The notes under the pieces: model-generated
Database searches by the model: none
What the model saw: only the letters and a program-made list of their open reading frames with translations
Told to the model about the DNA's origin: nothing
Made by a program: the position numbers and the translations under genes
Part shown: piece after piece, positions 8,063 through 16,700 of the stretch
How the letters are laid out: each line of letters starts with the position of its first letter
Numbering within the stretch: the stretch's first letter is position 1
Virus record (IMG/VR): IMGVR_UViG_3300048027_000194
Coordinates: 1-23,503 of that record
Source: a virus
Length of the DNA: 23,503 nucleotides
Direction: 5' to 3' (one strand)

Positions 8063-9265
8063 ATGTCAGAAGTAAAAACAAATGAACCTGTTAAACAGGA
8101 AGGTGACTTTAAATTAAAAACAAAGAAAACACCTAAAAAATTAAACGAAACTAAAGATAATATTACTAAAGTAAATATTAATCAAAAAGAACCTTTGGTA
8201 GAGTTAGAAAGTAACATTACTAAAGTAGAAATAAAAAAAGAAGACGATGCCATTCAAATCGGAGAAGCAAAGGAGGTATCTGTGGAAGAACCATCCGGAA
8301 ATAGCGCAGAGGTGGGAAAACCTGTACAAGAGTCCAACGAGACTACTGAAGGGTTTTCTCCGATCCAAGAAGTAACAGAAGCTGAAGTTAAACAAGTTGA
8401 AGCTGAAGTTAAAGAAGCTATAAGAGATGAAAAAGTATTAGGCAAACCATTGCCAGAAAACATTGAAAAGCTAGTTGCTTTTATGGAAGAAACTGGTGGG
8501 ACAATAGAAGATTATACTCGTCTTAATGCTGACTATAGCAATGTAGACGATAAAACTCTTATTAAAGAGTATTACAAAAAAAATAAACCTTATTTAGATT
8601 CTGAAGATCTTGATCTTTTGTTAGAAGATTTTGACTACGATGAAGACATAGATGAAGATAAGGATATACGCAAAAAGAAACTTGCGTTTAAAGAAGAAGT
8701 TGCAAAAGCCAAAAACTTTTTAGAGGAAACCAAGAGTAAATATTACGACGAGATCAAGTTGAGACCGGGCGTTACTCAGGAACAACAAAAAGCTATGGAT
8801 TTTTTCAATAGATATAACAAGGAGCAAGAACAAGCTGAGCAACAGCATCAAATGTTTAAAGATAATACAAAAAAGCTTTTTAGCGATGATTTCAAAGGTT
8901 TTGATATCAGTGTTGGTGAAAAGAAATATAAGTATAACATTCAAAACAAAGATAAAGTTGCAGAAAACCAGTCTAATATAACAAACCTCGTTGGGAAGTT
9001 CCTAGACGAATCTGGTAATGTTAAAGACGTTAATGGTTATCACAAGGCTATGTATGCTGCTGAAAACGTAGATAAGATTGCCTCTCATTTCTATGAGCAA
9101 GGAAAAGCAGACGCTGTAAAAGAAGTTGTAAACAAATCTAAAAACCTTACTGACACTAAAGCTAGGACTAGTCAAGGAGATGTGTTTATTGGCGGATTTA
9201 AAGTTAAAGCTATTTCAGGTGCTGATTCTACAAAACTTAAAATAAAAACTAAAAAATTTAACTAA
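8063..9265 (+). CDS. Probable capsid scaffolding protein
   Basis: A 400-residue, very charged protein lying between portal and major capsid genes, the standard place for a scaffold. The N-terminal ~110 residues are Lys/Glu-rich and look disordered, with a short internal repeat (DNITKVNI and SNITKVEI). An acidic patch near residue 190 (DFDYDEDIDEDKDI) is followed by a long helical, coiled-coil-prone region (AFKEEVAKAKNFLEETKSKY; NKEQEQAEQQHQMF). The extreme C-terminus is basic (KLKIKTKKFN), like the capsid-binding end of several known scaffolds. Scaffolds direct assembly of the procapsid and then leave. No protease motif is visible here, nor is there a separate protease gene nearby. Bases 8250-8370 are richer in G+C than the surroundings. 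Assignment rests on position and composition. Confidence 0.65.
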   Translation: MSEVKTNEPVKQEGDFKLKTKKTPKKLNETKDNITKVNINQKEPLVELESNITKVEIKKEDDAIQIGEAKEVSVEEPSGNSAEVGKPVQESNETTEGFSPIQEVTEAEVKQVEAEVKEAIRDEKVLGKPLPENIEKLVAFMEETGGTIEDYTRLNADYSNVDDKTLIKEYYKKNKPYLDSEDLDLLLEDFDYDEDIDEDKDIRKKKLAFKEEVAKAKNFLEETKSKYYDEIKLRPGVTQEQQKAMDFFNRYNKEQEQAEQQHQMFKDNTKKLFSDDFKGFDISVGEKKYKYNIQNKDKVAENQSNITNLVGKFLDESGNVKDVNGYHKAMYAAENVDKIASHFYEQGKADAVKEVVNKSKNLTDTKARTSQGDVFIGGFKVKAISGADSTKLKIKTKKFN

Positions 9266-9280
9266 TAAAAACTTAAAATT

Positions 9281-10729
9281 ATGAGTTTAACTCCTCAATT
9301 TGGTAAAATTGTTCCATCTCAAAGTCAAGAGTTATTGAACAGTAATTACCTACAATTTGACAATACTGCAGGTGGTGCATATGATGCTACAAAAACAAGC
9401 ACTTTCGCACAGCAGTATTTGCCTGAAATTTATGAACAAGAAGTAGAGCGTTATGGAAACAGAACGTTATCTGGATTCTTAAGAATGGTTGGCGCTGAAA
9501 TGCCAATGACATCTGATCAAGTTATTTGGTCTGAACAAAATAGATTACACATTGCATATGATGGATGTACTCTACCAGGTGGTGCTCCTCAGTTAACTAT
9601 TAAAGTTAACAATGTAGCAGGTACAACAAACGTTATTTCACCTAGAGCTACTGTTGTTGTTTTAGATCCAGCTACTGGTCTTGAAGAAAAATGTTTAGTA
9701 ACTGATTCTAATACCACTACTGGTGTTATTACTGTACAACCTTATACTCTTGCTAATCTTAATACTTTTACAACTACAGGATTAAAAGTATTTGTTTACG
9801 GTTCTGAGTATGCGAAAGGTGGTAAAATTGACACTGGCGCTGTTGGCGCTAACACTGGAACTCAATACGTAAGTGTTGAGCCTTCTTTCCAGCAATATGC
9901 TAATTCACCAATTATCCTAAAAAGCCAATACGTAGTATCTGGTTCTGATATGGCTCAAATTGGATGGGTTGAAGTTGCTACTGAAGATGGTGCTTCTGGA
10001 TATTTATGGTACTTAAAAGCTGAGTCTGAAACAAGACTACGTTTTGAAGATTACTTAGAAATGTCTATGGTTGAATCTGAAAAAGCAACTGGTGCTGCTG
10101 CGGCTTCTGCAAACGGTAGTGAAGGTTTATTTGCTGCTATTAATGATCGTGGTAATGTACAAGTAGGGTTTACAGCTGCTGCTGGACTTGATGATTTTGA
10201 TGCTATTTTGAAAAACTTAGATACTCAAGGTGCTATTGAAGAAAACATGCTTTTCTTACAAAGACAAACTGCTCTTGATTTTGATGATATGCTAGCTGCG
10301 ATCTCTGGTGGAACTGCCGGAGGTACTGCATTTGGATTATTTGAAAACTCTGAGGAAATGGCATTAAATCTTGGATTTAGTGGTTTCCGTAGAGGATCTT
10401 ACGATTTCTACAAAACTGATTGGAAATACTTAAATGATGCTTCAACTCGTGGCGCTATCGACGGAATTAATTCTATCGAAGGTGTTTTAATACCTGCTGG
10501 AACATCAACAGTATACGATCAAGTATTAGGAACTAATATCCGTAGACCTTTCTTACACGTGCGATACAGAGCTTCACAAAGTGATGATCGTCGTATGAAG
10601 TCTTGGTTGACTGGTTCTGCTGGTGGTGCGTTTACATCTACATTAGATGCTATGGAAGTAAACTTCCTATCTGAAAGATGTTTAGTAACACAAGCTGCTA
10701 ACAATTTTGTATTATTCAAAGGAATCTAA
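9281..10729 (+). CDS. Major capsid protein
   Basis: A 482-residue protein following the scaffold, with the balanced composition and Gly/Ala/Thr-rich character of an HK97-fold capsid protein. The N-terminus (TFAQQYLPEIYEQEVERYGN) resembles the N-arm/E-loop side of such proteins. Residues ~104-181 are Thr/Val-rich, beta-like (ISPRATVVVLDPATG, TNTTTGVITVQPYT-like), and may be an inserted surface domain. The region after ~190 carries conserved-looking helical core sequence (NSPIILKSQYVVSGSDMAQI; RLRFEDYLEMSMVESEKATG). The C-terminus ends with AANNFVLFKGI. Codons look well chosen (mixed GGT, GCT, CTT and ATC, rather than the AT-maximal set), consistent with high expression. A strong hairpin terminator follows 18 bases after the stop, as is usual behind capsid genes. 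Confidence 0.85.
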   Translation: MSLTPQFGKIVPSQSQELLNSNYLQFDNTAGGAYDATKTSTFAQQYLPEIYEQEVERYGNRTLSGFLRMVGAEMPMTSDQVIWSEQNRLHIAYDGCTLPGGAPQLTIKVNNVAGTTNVISPRATVVVLDPATGLEEKCLVTDSNTTTGVITVQPYTLANLNTFTTTGLKVFVYGSEYAKGGKIDTGAVGANTGTQYVSVEPSFQQYANSPIILKSQYVVSGSDMAQIGWVEVATEDGASGYLWYLKAESETRLRFEDYLEMSMVESEKATGAAAASANGSEGLFAAINDRGNVQVGFTAAAGLDDFDAILKNLDTQGAIEENMLFLQRQTALDFDDMLAAISGGTAGGTAFGLFENSEEMALNLGFSGFRRGSYDFYKTDWKYLNDASTRGAIDGINSIEGVLIPAGTSTVYDQVLGTNIRRPFLHVRYRASQSDDRRMKSWLTGSAGGAFTSTLDAMEVNFLSERCLVTQAANNFVLFKGI

Positions 10730-10747
10730 TAATGATTCAAACTTAAT

Positions 10748-10780
10748 AATATCCCCGTCTTCGGGCGGGGTATTATTTTT
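10748..10780 (+). terminator. Intrinsic terminator after the major capsid gene
   Basis: A GC stem CCCCGTC / GGCGGGG (one T-G wobble) closes on a TTCG tetraloop. It is extended by AATA / TATT with a single bulged T on the left arm, and is followed by ATTTTT. This is a textbook rho-independent terminator with a stable cUUCGg loop. It likely limits read-through from the abundant capsid transcript. Confidence 0.85.
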
Positions 10781-10785
10781 ATAAC

Positions 10786-10804
10786 TATTTAATTTTATTA
10801 TATT
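10786..10804 (+). promoter_or_regulatory. AT-rich leader element (copy 2), abutting the start at 10805
   Basis: TATTTAATTTTATTATATT lies directly before the ATG and differs by one base from the element before the scaffold gene at 8044-8062. Because a terminator lies just upstream, this gene needs either read-through or its own promoter. The element, with its TATTATATT end, is the obvious candidate, although a promoter touching the start codon would give an almost leaderless mRNA. Confidence 0.4.
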
Positions 10805-11620
10805 ATGGCTAAAAAAGCTAAAGCAGAAACTATTGAGGTTGCACCTCAAGAAGTGGCAGTAAAAACTGCTCCTAAACCCACAAAACCAACGTGGGAAATT
10901 AAAGATAGAATTTATTATTTAAAAAATAGTAAATCTCCTCTTACTTTCACAATACCTGGAAAGCATACTAAAAAACACGCATTACTTTATTTTGATGAAA
11001 AAACAGGTAAGCAAAGAGAAATTAGATATGCTACTAACCAAGATTCACCTCTTGTAGACGAGCAAAAAGGTGAAGCAACTTTAGGTCATATTATTTTTAA
11101 AGATGGTGATTTAAAAGTGCCAAAAGAAAAACAAAATCTACAAAAACTACTTTCTTTGTATCACCCTTTAAAAGGTAGAATGTATGAAGAGTTTAGCGCT
11201 GTGCAAGAAGCTTCTGATGATTTAGATATTTTAGATCTTCAAATTGACGCTTTAAATGCAGCTAGAAACATGGACGTAGATCAAGCAGAAGCTATTTTAA
11301 GAGTTGAAAAAGGCTCTGAAGTAAATAGCATGAGTTCTAAAGAACTTAAAAGAGATTTGCTTATATTCGCAAGAAATAATCCTGGATTATTTATTAATTT
11401 AGCAAATGATGATAATGTTCAATTGAGAAACGTAGCTATTAGAGCTCAAGAAGCTGGAATAATAGCTTTATCTCAAGACCAAAGAACATTTACATGGGGA
11501 TCAAACGGTAGAAAATTAATGAACGTACCTTTTGATGAAAACCCTTACTCAGCATTTGCTGCTTTCTTAAAAACAGATGAAGGTGTTGAGATCTATAAAT
11601 CTATAGATAAAAAACTATAA
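10805..11620 (+). CDS. Conserved-looking phage protein of unknown function downstream of the capsid gene (271 aa)
   Basis: The N-terminus is a low-complexity Lys/Ala/Pro linker (residues 1-30). Next come a beta-rich part (DRIYYLKNSKSPLTFTIPGK; ALLYFDEKTGKQREIRYATN) and a segment with KEKQNLQKLLSLYHPLKGRM. The C-terminal half is helical and looks strongly constrained: MSSKELKRDLLIFARNNPGL, LRNVAIRAQEAGIIALSQDQ, RTFTWGSNGRKLMNVPFDEN, and TDEGVEIYKSIDKKL. I recall similar proteins beside capsid genes in marine phages but know no assigned function. A capsid auxiliary or head-completion protein is possible from position. The gene is bracketed by two hairpins and has the same special leader as the scaffold gene, so it may be its own expression unit. 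The start is the only ATG giving the Lys-rich N-terminus. Confidence 0.75.
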   Translation: MAKKAKAETIEVAPQEVAVKTAPKPTKPTWEIKDRIYYLKNSKSPLTFTIPGKHTKKHALLYFDEKTGKQREIRYATNQDSPLVDEQKGEATLGHIIFKDGDLKVPKEKQNLQKLLSLYHPLKGRMYEEFSAVQEASDDLDILDLQIDALNAARNMDVDQAEAILRVEKGSEVNSMSSKELKRDLLIFARNNPGLFINLANDDNVQLRNVAIRAQEAGIIALSQDQRTFTWGSNGRKLMNVPFDENPYSAFAAFLKTDEGVEIYKSIDKKL

Positions 11621-11629
11621 AAACAAGTG

Positions 11630-11668
11630 ATACTATAACAGAGGCGGTTTCGGCCGCCTTTATAGTAT
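11630..11668 (+). terminator. Long hairpin with UUCG loop between 10805-11620 and the ring protein gene
   Basis: The outer arms ATACTATAA and TTATAGTAT pair perfectly (9 bp). The inner arms AGGCGGT and GCCGCCT pair with one T-G wobble around TTCG, with three unpaired bases (CAG) on the left side. There is no classic T-run after it, since the next bases are AATAAAAAATTA. It may therefore be a terminator with an AT-rich base, an RNA-processing or stability element, or a structure that tunes translation of the ATG 16 bases downstream. Confidence 0.7.
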
Positions 11669-11683
11669 AATAAAAAATTAATA

Positions 11684-12496
11684 ATGGCGGTAAATATAAA
11701 CACAGTATATCAAACAGTCTTGTATATTTTAAACAAAGAGCAAAGAGGTTATATTCCACCAGCTGAATTTAATAGTTTAGCAGCACAAGTACAAGACGAA
11801 ATATTTCAATCATACTTTCCTGATGGTAATCAAGTAAATAGACTAAATCAAAACAATACACAAAACGATACGGAGTTTTTTAACATGTTTAAAGATATTA
11901 GTTATAAACTATATCCTTTTGAAAGAGAAATTCCTTTTTCTTATGATGCAACTATAGATGGATGGTCAACTCAAGGTATGAACATTTATAAGATAGGTAA
12001 TATAACGGCTACATATGATAGAGCTAACGTAGGTCCAATTCAATTGCAAAATATAACACAATCTGATTGGCTAGGTGGAGCTTCAATAAATCCAATAGTA
12101 CAATTAACTTCTAAGAGTGATTATGATAAAATAACAAGATCTAAGTTAACCGCTCCAACACAGCAATATCCTATATGTTATACTACACACGTTCTTTATA
12201 ATTCGACTGGCCAATACCAAACAGGTAGTTTACTTTTAAAAATATCTCCTCTTCCAAACTCTGTTAGTGTTAACTGCTTAATGTCGCCTAATAGACCTCA
12301 ATGGAATTTTACAGTAGGTTCTCTTGGGCAATACATATATAGCGGATCTTCTATTAATTTTCAATTAGATATTTCTGAAAAAACAAATATAATAACAAAC
12401 ATATTAAAGTATGCTGGAGTTATAGTAAATGATCCTACTGTTATACAAGTAGCAGAGCAAGAGGCTAAGTCTGTAGAAATTAACACAAAATCTTAA
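11684..12496 (+). CDS. Probable head-to-tail ring/adaptor protein (270 aa)
   Basis: The N-terminus (VNINTVYQTVLYILNKEQRG, then YIPPAEFNSLAAQVQDEIFQ) is a helical segment that I associate with ring or tail-tubular structural proteins of crAss-like and marine Bacteroidota podoviruses. The rest is beta-rich with many aromatic and Asn residues. The C-terminus is helical (KTNIITNILKYAGVIVNDPT). Position between capsid and nozzle genes fits a connector ring that sits under the portal. There are no catalytic motifs or membrane segments. The ATG follows an A/T-rich leader right after the long hairpin, and the next gene starts 3 bases after its stop. The assignment is from a remembered family pattern and gene order, so the exact ring position is uncertain. 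Confidence 0.6.
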   Translation: MAVNINTVYQTVLYILNKEQRGYIPPAEFNSLAAQVQDEIFQSYFPDGNQVNRLNQNNTQNDTEFFNMFKDISYKLYPFEREIPFSYDATIDGWSTQGMNIYKIGNITATYDRANVGPIQLQNITQSDWLGGASINPIVQLTSKSDYDKITRSKLTAPTQQYPICYTTHVLYNSTGQYQTGSLLLKISPLPNSVSVNCLMSPNRPQWNFTVGSLGQYIYSGSSINFQLDISEKTNIITNILKYAGVIVNDPTVIQVAEQEAKSVEINTKS

Positions 12497-12499
12497 AAA

Positions 12500-13744
12500 A
12501 TGAGTTATACGGCAAACGCGAGTAGTTTAACAACAGAAACAAACCAACAGTATTATCAAGGTGCTCAAGTGTTCTTTTCTAACGCAAACCTACCTAATCC
12601 AAACGTGCAAGTGTTTACTACTACGTTTAACACTGATTTAATGTATGGAGATCATAATCCTACTAATGTAAAGTACGCGCTAAATAATTTTAAATTATAT
12701 ACTAGTGCTACTGGTTTACCAGGTTCTTTTACAGAATACACATCAGCTTATACTGTTCTTAATAATGCTATAACACTAACAGGATTAGCCGCTTCAACAT
12801 ATGTAGTCGTGCAGTTAAAAACATTAGACGGTGGTAATTATGGTAATCAAGATGCTATTGGAACTACTGTAGAAGAAAATTATGGTGGCTACGAATACTT
12901 AAGTTTAGGCGATATTTGTGATAACTTTATGGTAGGTTATGTTGGTGATGGAAAAATATTACAAAACGCTAAGAAATCTGATGTATTGTTTTTTGCTAAA
13001 AGATCTTTACAAGAGTTTAGCTATGATACTTTAAAATGTATATATTCACAAGAGCTTAACGTGCCTCCTAGTTTAAGTTTGCCATTACCTCAAGACTACG
13101 TAAACTATGTTAGAGTTTCTTGGATAGACCAGCTTGGTATAAAAAGAATTATATATCCAACAAACAATCTTACAACAAGTCCTTACAGTAACCCTATACA
13201 AGATAACACAGGGATTCCAACTCAAGATAATTTTGGCCAAACACTTGAAGGAGATTCTATAACAGAAGATAGATGGAAAACAGCCAACGATACAGTAATA
13301 AGTCAAACGTTTTTTAATAATATAGATGACTATGCTTATTGGGCTAATTATTATGGATTTGATAATAGCATTTTCTACGGTCAACAATACGGTTTAGAAC
13401 CTCAATACTCACAAGTAAATGGCTGGTTTAACATGAATGAAAGAGAAGGCAAGATAAGTTTCTCTAGTAGTTTAGTTGGAAAATTAATAGTCTTAGAATA
13501 TATATCTGATGGTCTTTCTAGTAATGGCAGTAGTAAAATACCTAAAATGGCAGAAGACGCTCTTTATGCATCTATACTATATAACATAGTATCTACGCGA
13601 TCTGGCCAACAAGAGTACACTGTTCAAAGATTGAAAAGAGATAGATCAGCTAAGCTTAGAAACGCTAAAATAAGATTATCAAACATAAAACTAGACGAAA
13701 TAGTTCAAGTAATGCGAGGTAAATCTAAATGGATAAAACACTAA
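12500..13744 (+). CDS. Probable tail adaptor/ring protein (P22 gp4- or T7 gp11-like position) with extra N-terminal beta domain
   Basis: The core, residues ~135-215, has a helical start (LSLGDICDNFMVGYVGDGKI; SDVLFFAKRSLQEFSYDTLK) and then LPLPQDYVNYVRVSWIDQLG, a pattern typical of portal-adaptor proteins in this phage group. The C-terminus is helical and very basic (RLKRDRSAKLRNAKIRLSNI, ending MRGKSKWIKH), suited to contact with the portal or DNA. Residues ~25-125 are Thr/Asn-rich and beta-like, and look like an added domain ahead of the adaptor core. It lies 3 bases after the previous gene and 6 bases before the giant nozzle gene, so the three are probably co-expressed. Inferred role: ring joining portal and nozzle after packaging. 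Confidence 0.6.
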   Translation: MSYTANASSLTTETNQQYYQGAQVFFSNANLPNPNVQVFTTTFNTDLMYGDHNPTNVKYALNNFKLYTSATGLPGSFTEYTSAYTVLNNAITLTGLAASTYVVVQLKTLDGGNYGNQDAIGTTVEENYGGYEYLSLGDICDNFMVGYVGDGKILQNAKKSDVLFFAKRSLQEFSYDTLKCIYSQELNVPPSLSLPLPQDYVNYVRVSWIDQLGIKRIIYPTNNLTTSPYSNPIQDNTGIPTQDNFGQTLEGDSITEDRWKTANDTVISQTFFNNIDDYAYWANYYGFDNSIFYGQQYGLEPQYSQVNGWFNMNEREGKISFSSSLVGKLIVLEYISDGLSSNGSSKIPKMAEDALYASILYNIVSTRSGQQEYTVQRLKRDRSAKLRNAKIRLSNIKLDEIVQVMRGKSKWIKH

Positions 13745-13750
13745 AATTTA

Positions 13751-16700
13751 ATGGCTAAAGCTCAAAATACTTTCTTAAAGTCTAAGATGAATAAAGACTT
13801 AGACGCTCGTATACTACCAAATGGTGAATATAGAGATGCTATAAATGTTCAAATAAGTAAATCAGAAGGAGCACAAGTAGGTAATTTAGAAAATGTTTTA
13901 GGAAACACTTCCGTTTTAAACATTCAAACAGTAACAAATACAACAGACTTAGTTTGTATAGGGAATTTTGCTGATGAAATAAATAGTACTGTTTATTTAT
14001 TTTTAACTGATTATACCGACACTACACCTGACGAGCCAAATTACAGTCCAACAAATGGATCTTGTATAATATCTTACAATGTTCTTTCTGGTTCTTCTGT
14101 TGTTTTAGTTAAAGGTGGTTTTTTAAATTTTTCAACTACTAATTTAATTACAGGTATAAACATATTAGAAACATTATTATTTTTTACAGATAATAGGAAT
14201 CAACCTAGAGTTATAGATGTTTCTTTAGCTAATCCAAACAATCTATCACAACCAATATATTACTCTAGTGAAGACTCTATATCAGTAGCTAAATATAATC
14301 CTTATCAAACTATAGAGCTTTGGCAAAAAAGTATTTTAGGTCAAAGTGCTTCAGTGCCTTACGAAACTACTATGAAAGATGTTAGTAGTAAATTTCTTCC
14401 AAATGGTGGATTAGGTACAAGACTAGGACCTTACACTGGATCCGCAAGTATATTGTTAGACGCAGGGACAGTAGCTGGAGATATATTAAATCCATTAAAC
14501 CCATCAGGAGGTTTTACTAGAGTAGGTTATATAACTTCTTCAGGTGGAGATATAGTTATTATAAGCGGAGCAACTGTAGCCTCTACCTCTTATAATTCTA
14601 GCGCAAATAAGTGGACAATAAATATAAGTGGTGGTAATTTTCCTAGCATACCTAGCAACGAAACATATCAAATAATAATAAATCCTAACCCGTATTATAA
14701 CTCTACTTTTTCAGGTGATCCTGATTATTTAGAAGATAAATTTGTTAGGTTTAGTTACAGATATAGATTTGAAGACAATACTTATTCTATATTTGCTCCA
14801 TTTACACAAACAGCTTTTATACCTAAGCAAGATGGTTATTTTATGTATGTAGATCAAGCAGGTGTTCAAGACGTTGATGATGAATCAGAAACATATAGAA
14901 GTACAGTAGTTTATTTTGTAGAAAATAAAGTTAATAGTATAGATCTTAGAATACCATTACCGTATTTTAATTATGATTTGCAAAATGCTTTAAAAGTGTC
15001 TCAAATTGATATTCTTTATAAAGAATCTGACGGCTTAAGTGTTAAAGTAATTGAAACAATACCTGTTAGCGAAATAACTACATCTTCTGGTATATGCTTA
15101 GCAGCTGGCGCTCAAACAGTTTCAGCAGGCAGCGCAATAAATGTAGACAATATAAGAGGAGGTATAAATGTAGGATCTAGAGTTATTGGATCAGGTGTTC
15201 CTGATAATACTTTTGTAACAAGTTTTACACCTACAGATCCCAGTAATCCTGTAGCTGGAGTATTGATTGTAGATCAAAACGTTGTTTTAGCAGATAATGA
15301 TTTTATGACTGTTGGAGATATTAGTTATTTTGAATATAACTATAATTCTAGCAAACCCACTAAAACATTACCTGAATCTGAATTAATAAGAGTATATGAT
15401 AAAGTTCCAGTAAAAGCCTTAGCTCAAGAGGTGGCTGGTAATAGAGTAATGTATGGTAACTTTATAAACAAAAACAATCCACCTGATTTCATAAACTATA
15501 ATGTAGCGTGCACACCTAAATCTGACTTTACTTTAAATGAAGCTACTGTCGCGTATAGTGGTGGAGCTGCTACGTATTCTGCTGGAAGTACTATAGCTGT
15601 CAATGTAAGTAAGGCTCCTGAAGGGTTTTTTGCTGGTATGATAATTACTTGTAATGCAGCTGGGGCTATAATACCAAATGGAACTCTTTTAACTAGCACT
15701 AGTAATAACGGTGCTGGTTCTGCGAACATAACATTAGATCAAAATATAACTCTACCTAGCGGATCTGTTGTTTTAATTTTTGAACCAGGTGGTAATGTAG
15801 AGACTACAACTAGTATTGTAGAATACCCTAATAGCTCTGTTAAAACAAATAGAAACTATCAAGTAGGTTTTGTACTTTCAGATAGATACGGTAGACAGTC
15901 TAGCGTGATATTATCAAACAATAAAGAAACAATAACCGTAGGAGGTATTTCATATTCTGGATCTACTTTGTACTCTCCTTATATAGACAATATTGATAAA
16001 GATCAATGGCCTGGTAATTCTATAAAGTTATTAGTTAATGAGCTTATAGCTCCAGACAATTCATACAATGGAAACATTAATAGTGCTTCTTATAATCCTC
16101 TAGGATGGTATTCTTATAAAGTTGTTGTTAAACAAACAGAGCAAGATTATTACAATGTTTATCTGCCAGGTATTATGGCTGGTTATCCTGAAGATAATAT
16201 AATTGAACTTGGAAAAACATCTCATGCTGTTTTAATAAACGATAATATTAATAAAGTTCCTAGAGACTTAAGCGAAGTAGGTCCTGATCAAAAACAATTT
16301 AGAAGCTCTGTTCAGTTATTTGGTAGAGTAGAAAACACAAATATAGCTATAAGCACAAATACAGGTGCTAGCAATGAACAGTATTATCCTGAAAGAAGCT
16401 CAGATACTGTAAGTTCTATAGCTACAGCTAAAGATCTTTTTGAATATGACGCGTCTAATCCACCTCAACCTAATTACTTTCCACAGTTTTATTCCATAGA
16501 TTCAAATCCTTTAATAGCTAGAATAAGTACTGAAAAACAAATAGGTGAAATATCTACTACTAACTACGCTCCAGCTTCAGCAAAAGTTAATATTGCTGTT
16601 ACTAATGGTAATGTGGTTCAGTTAACAAATATTTCTGGGACTGTTAGTCCTAATGATTTAGTTTCTGGAGGAGATTTACCTGAAGGAGTTTACGTTTTTT

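Noticed and set aside
9590-9825. The Thr/Val-rich segment of the capsid protein as a sixth copy of the tail beta module
   Set aside because: It lacks the G-(I/V)-P-x-x-T turn and the DQN strand; it is more likely an independent capsid insertion domain.
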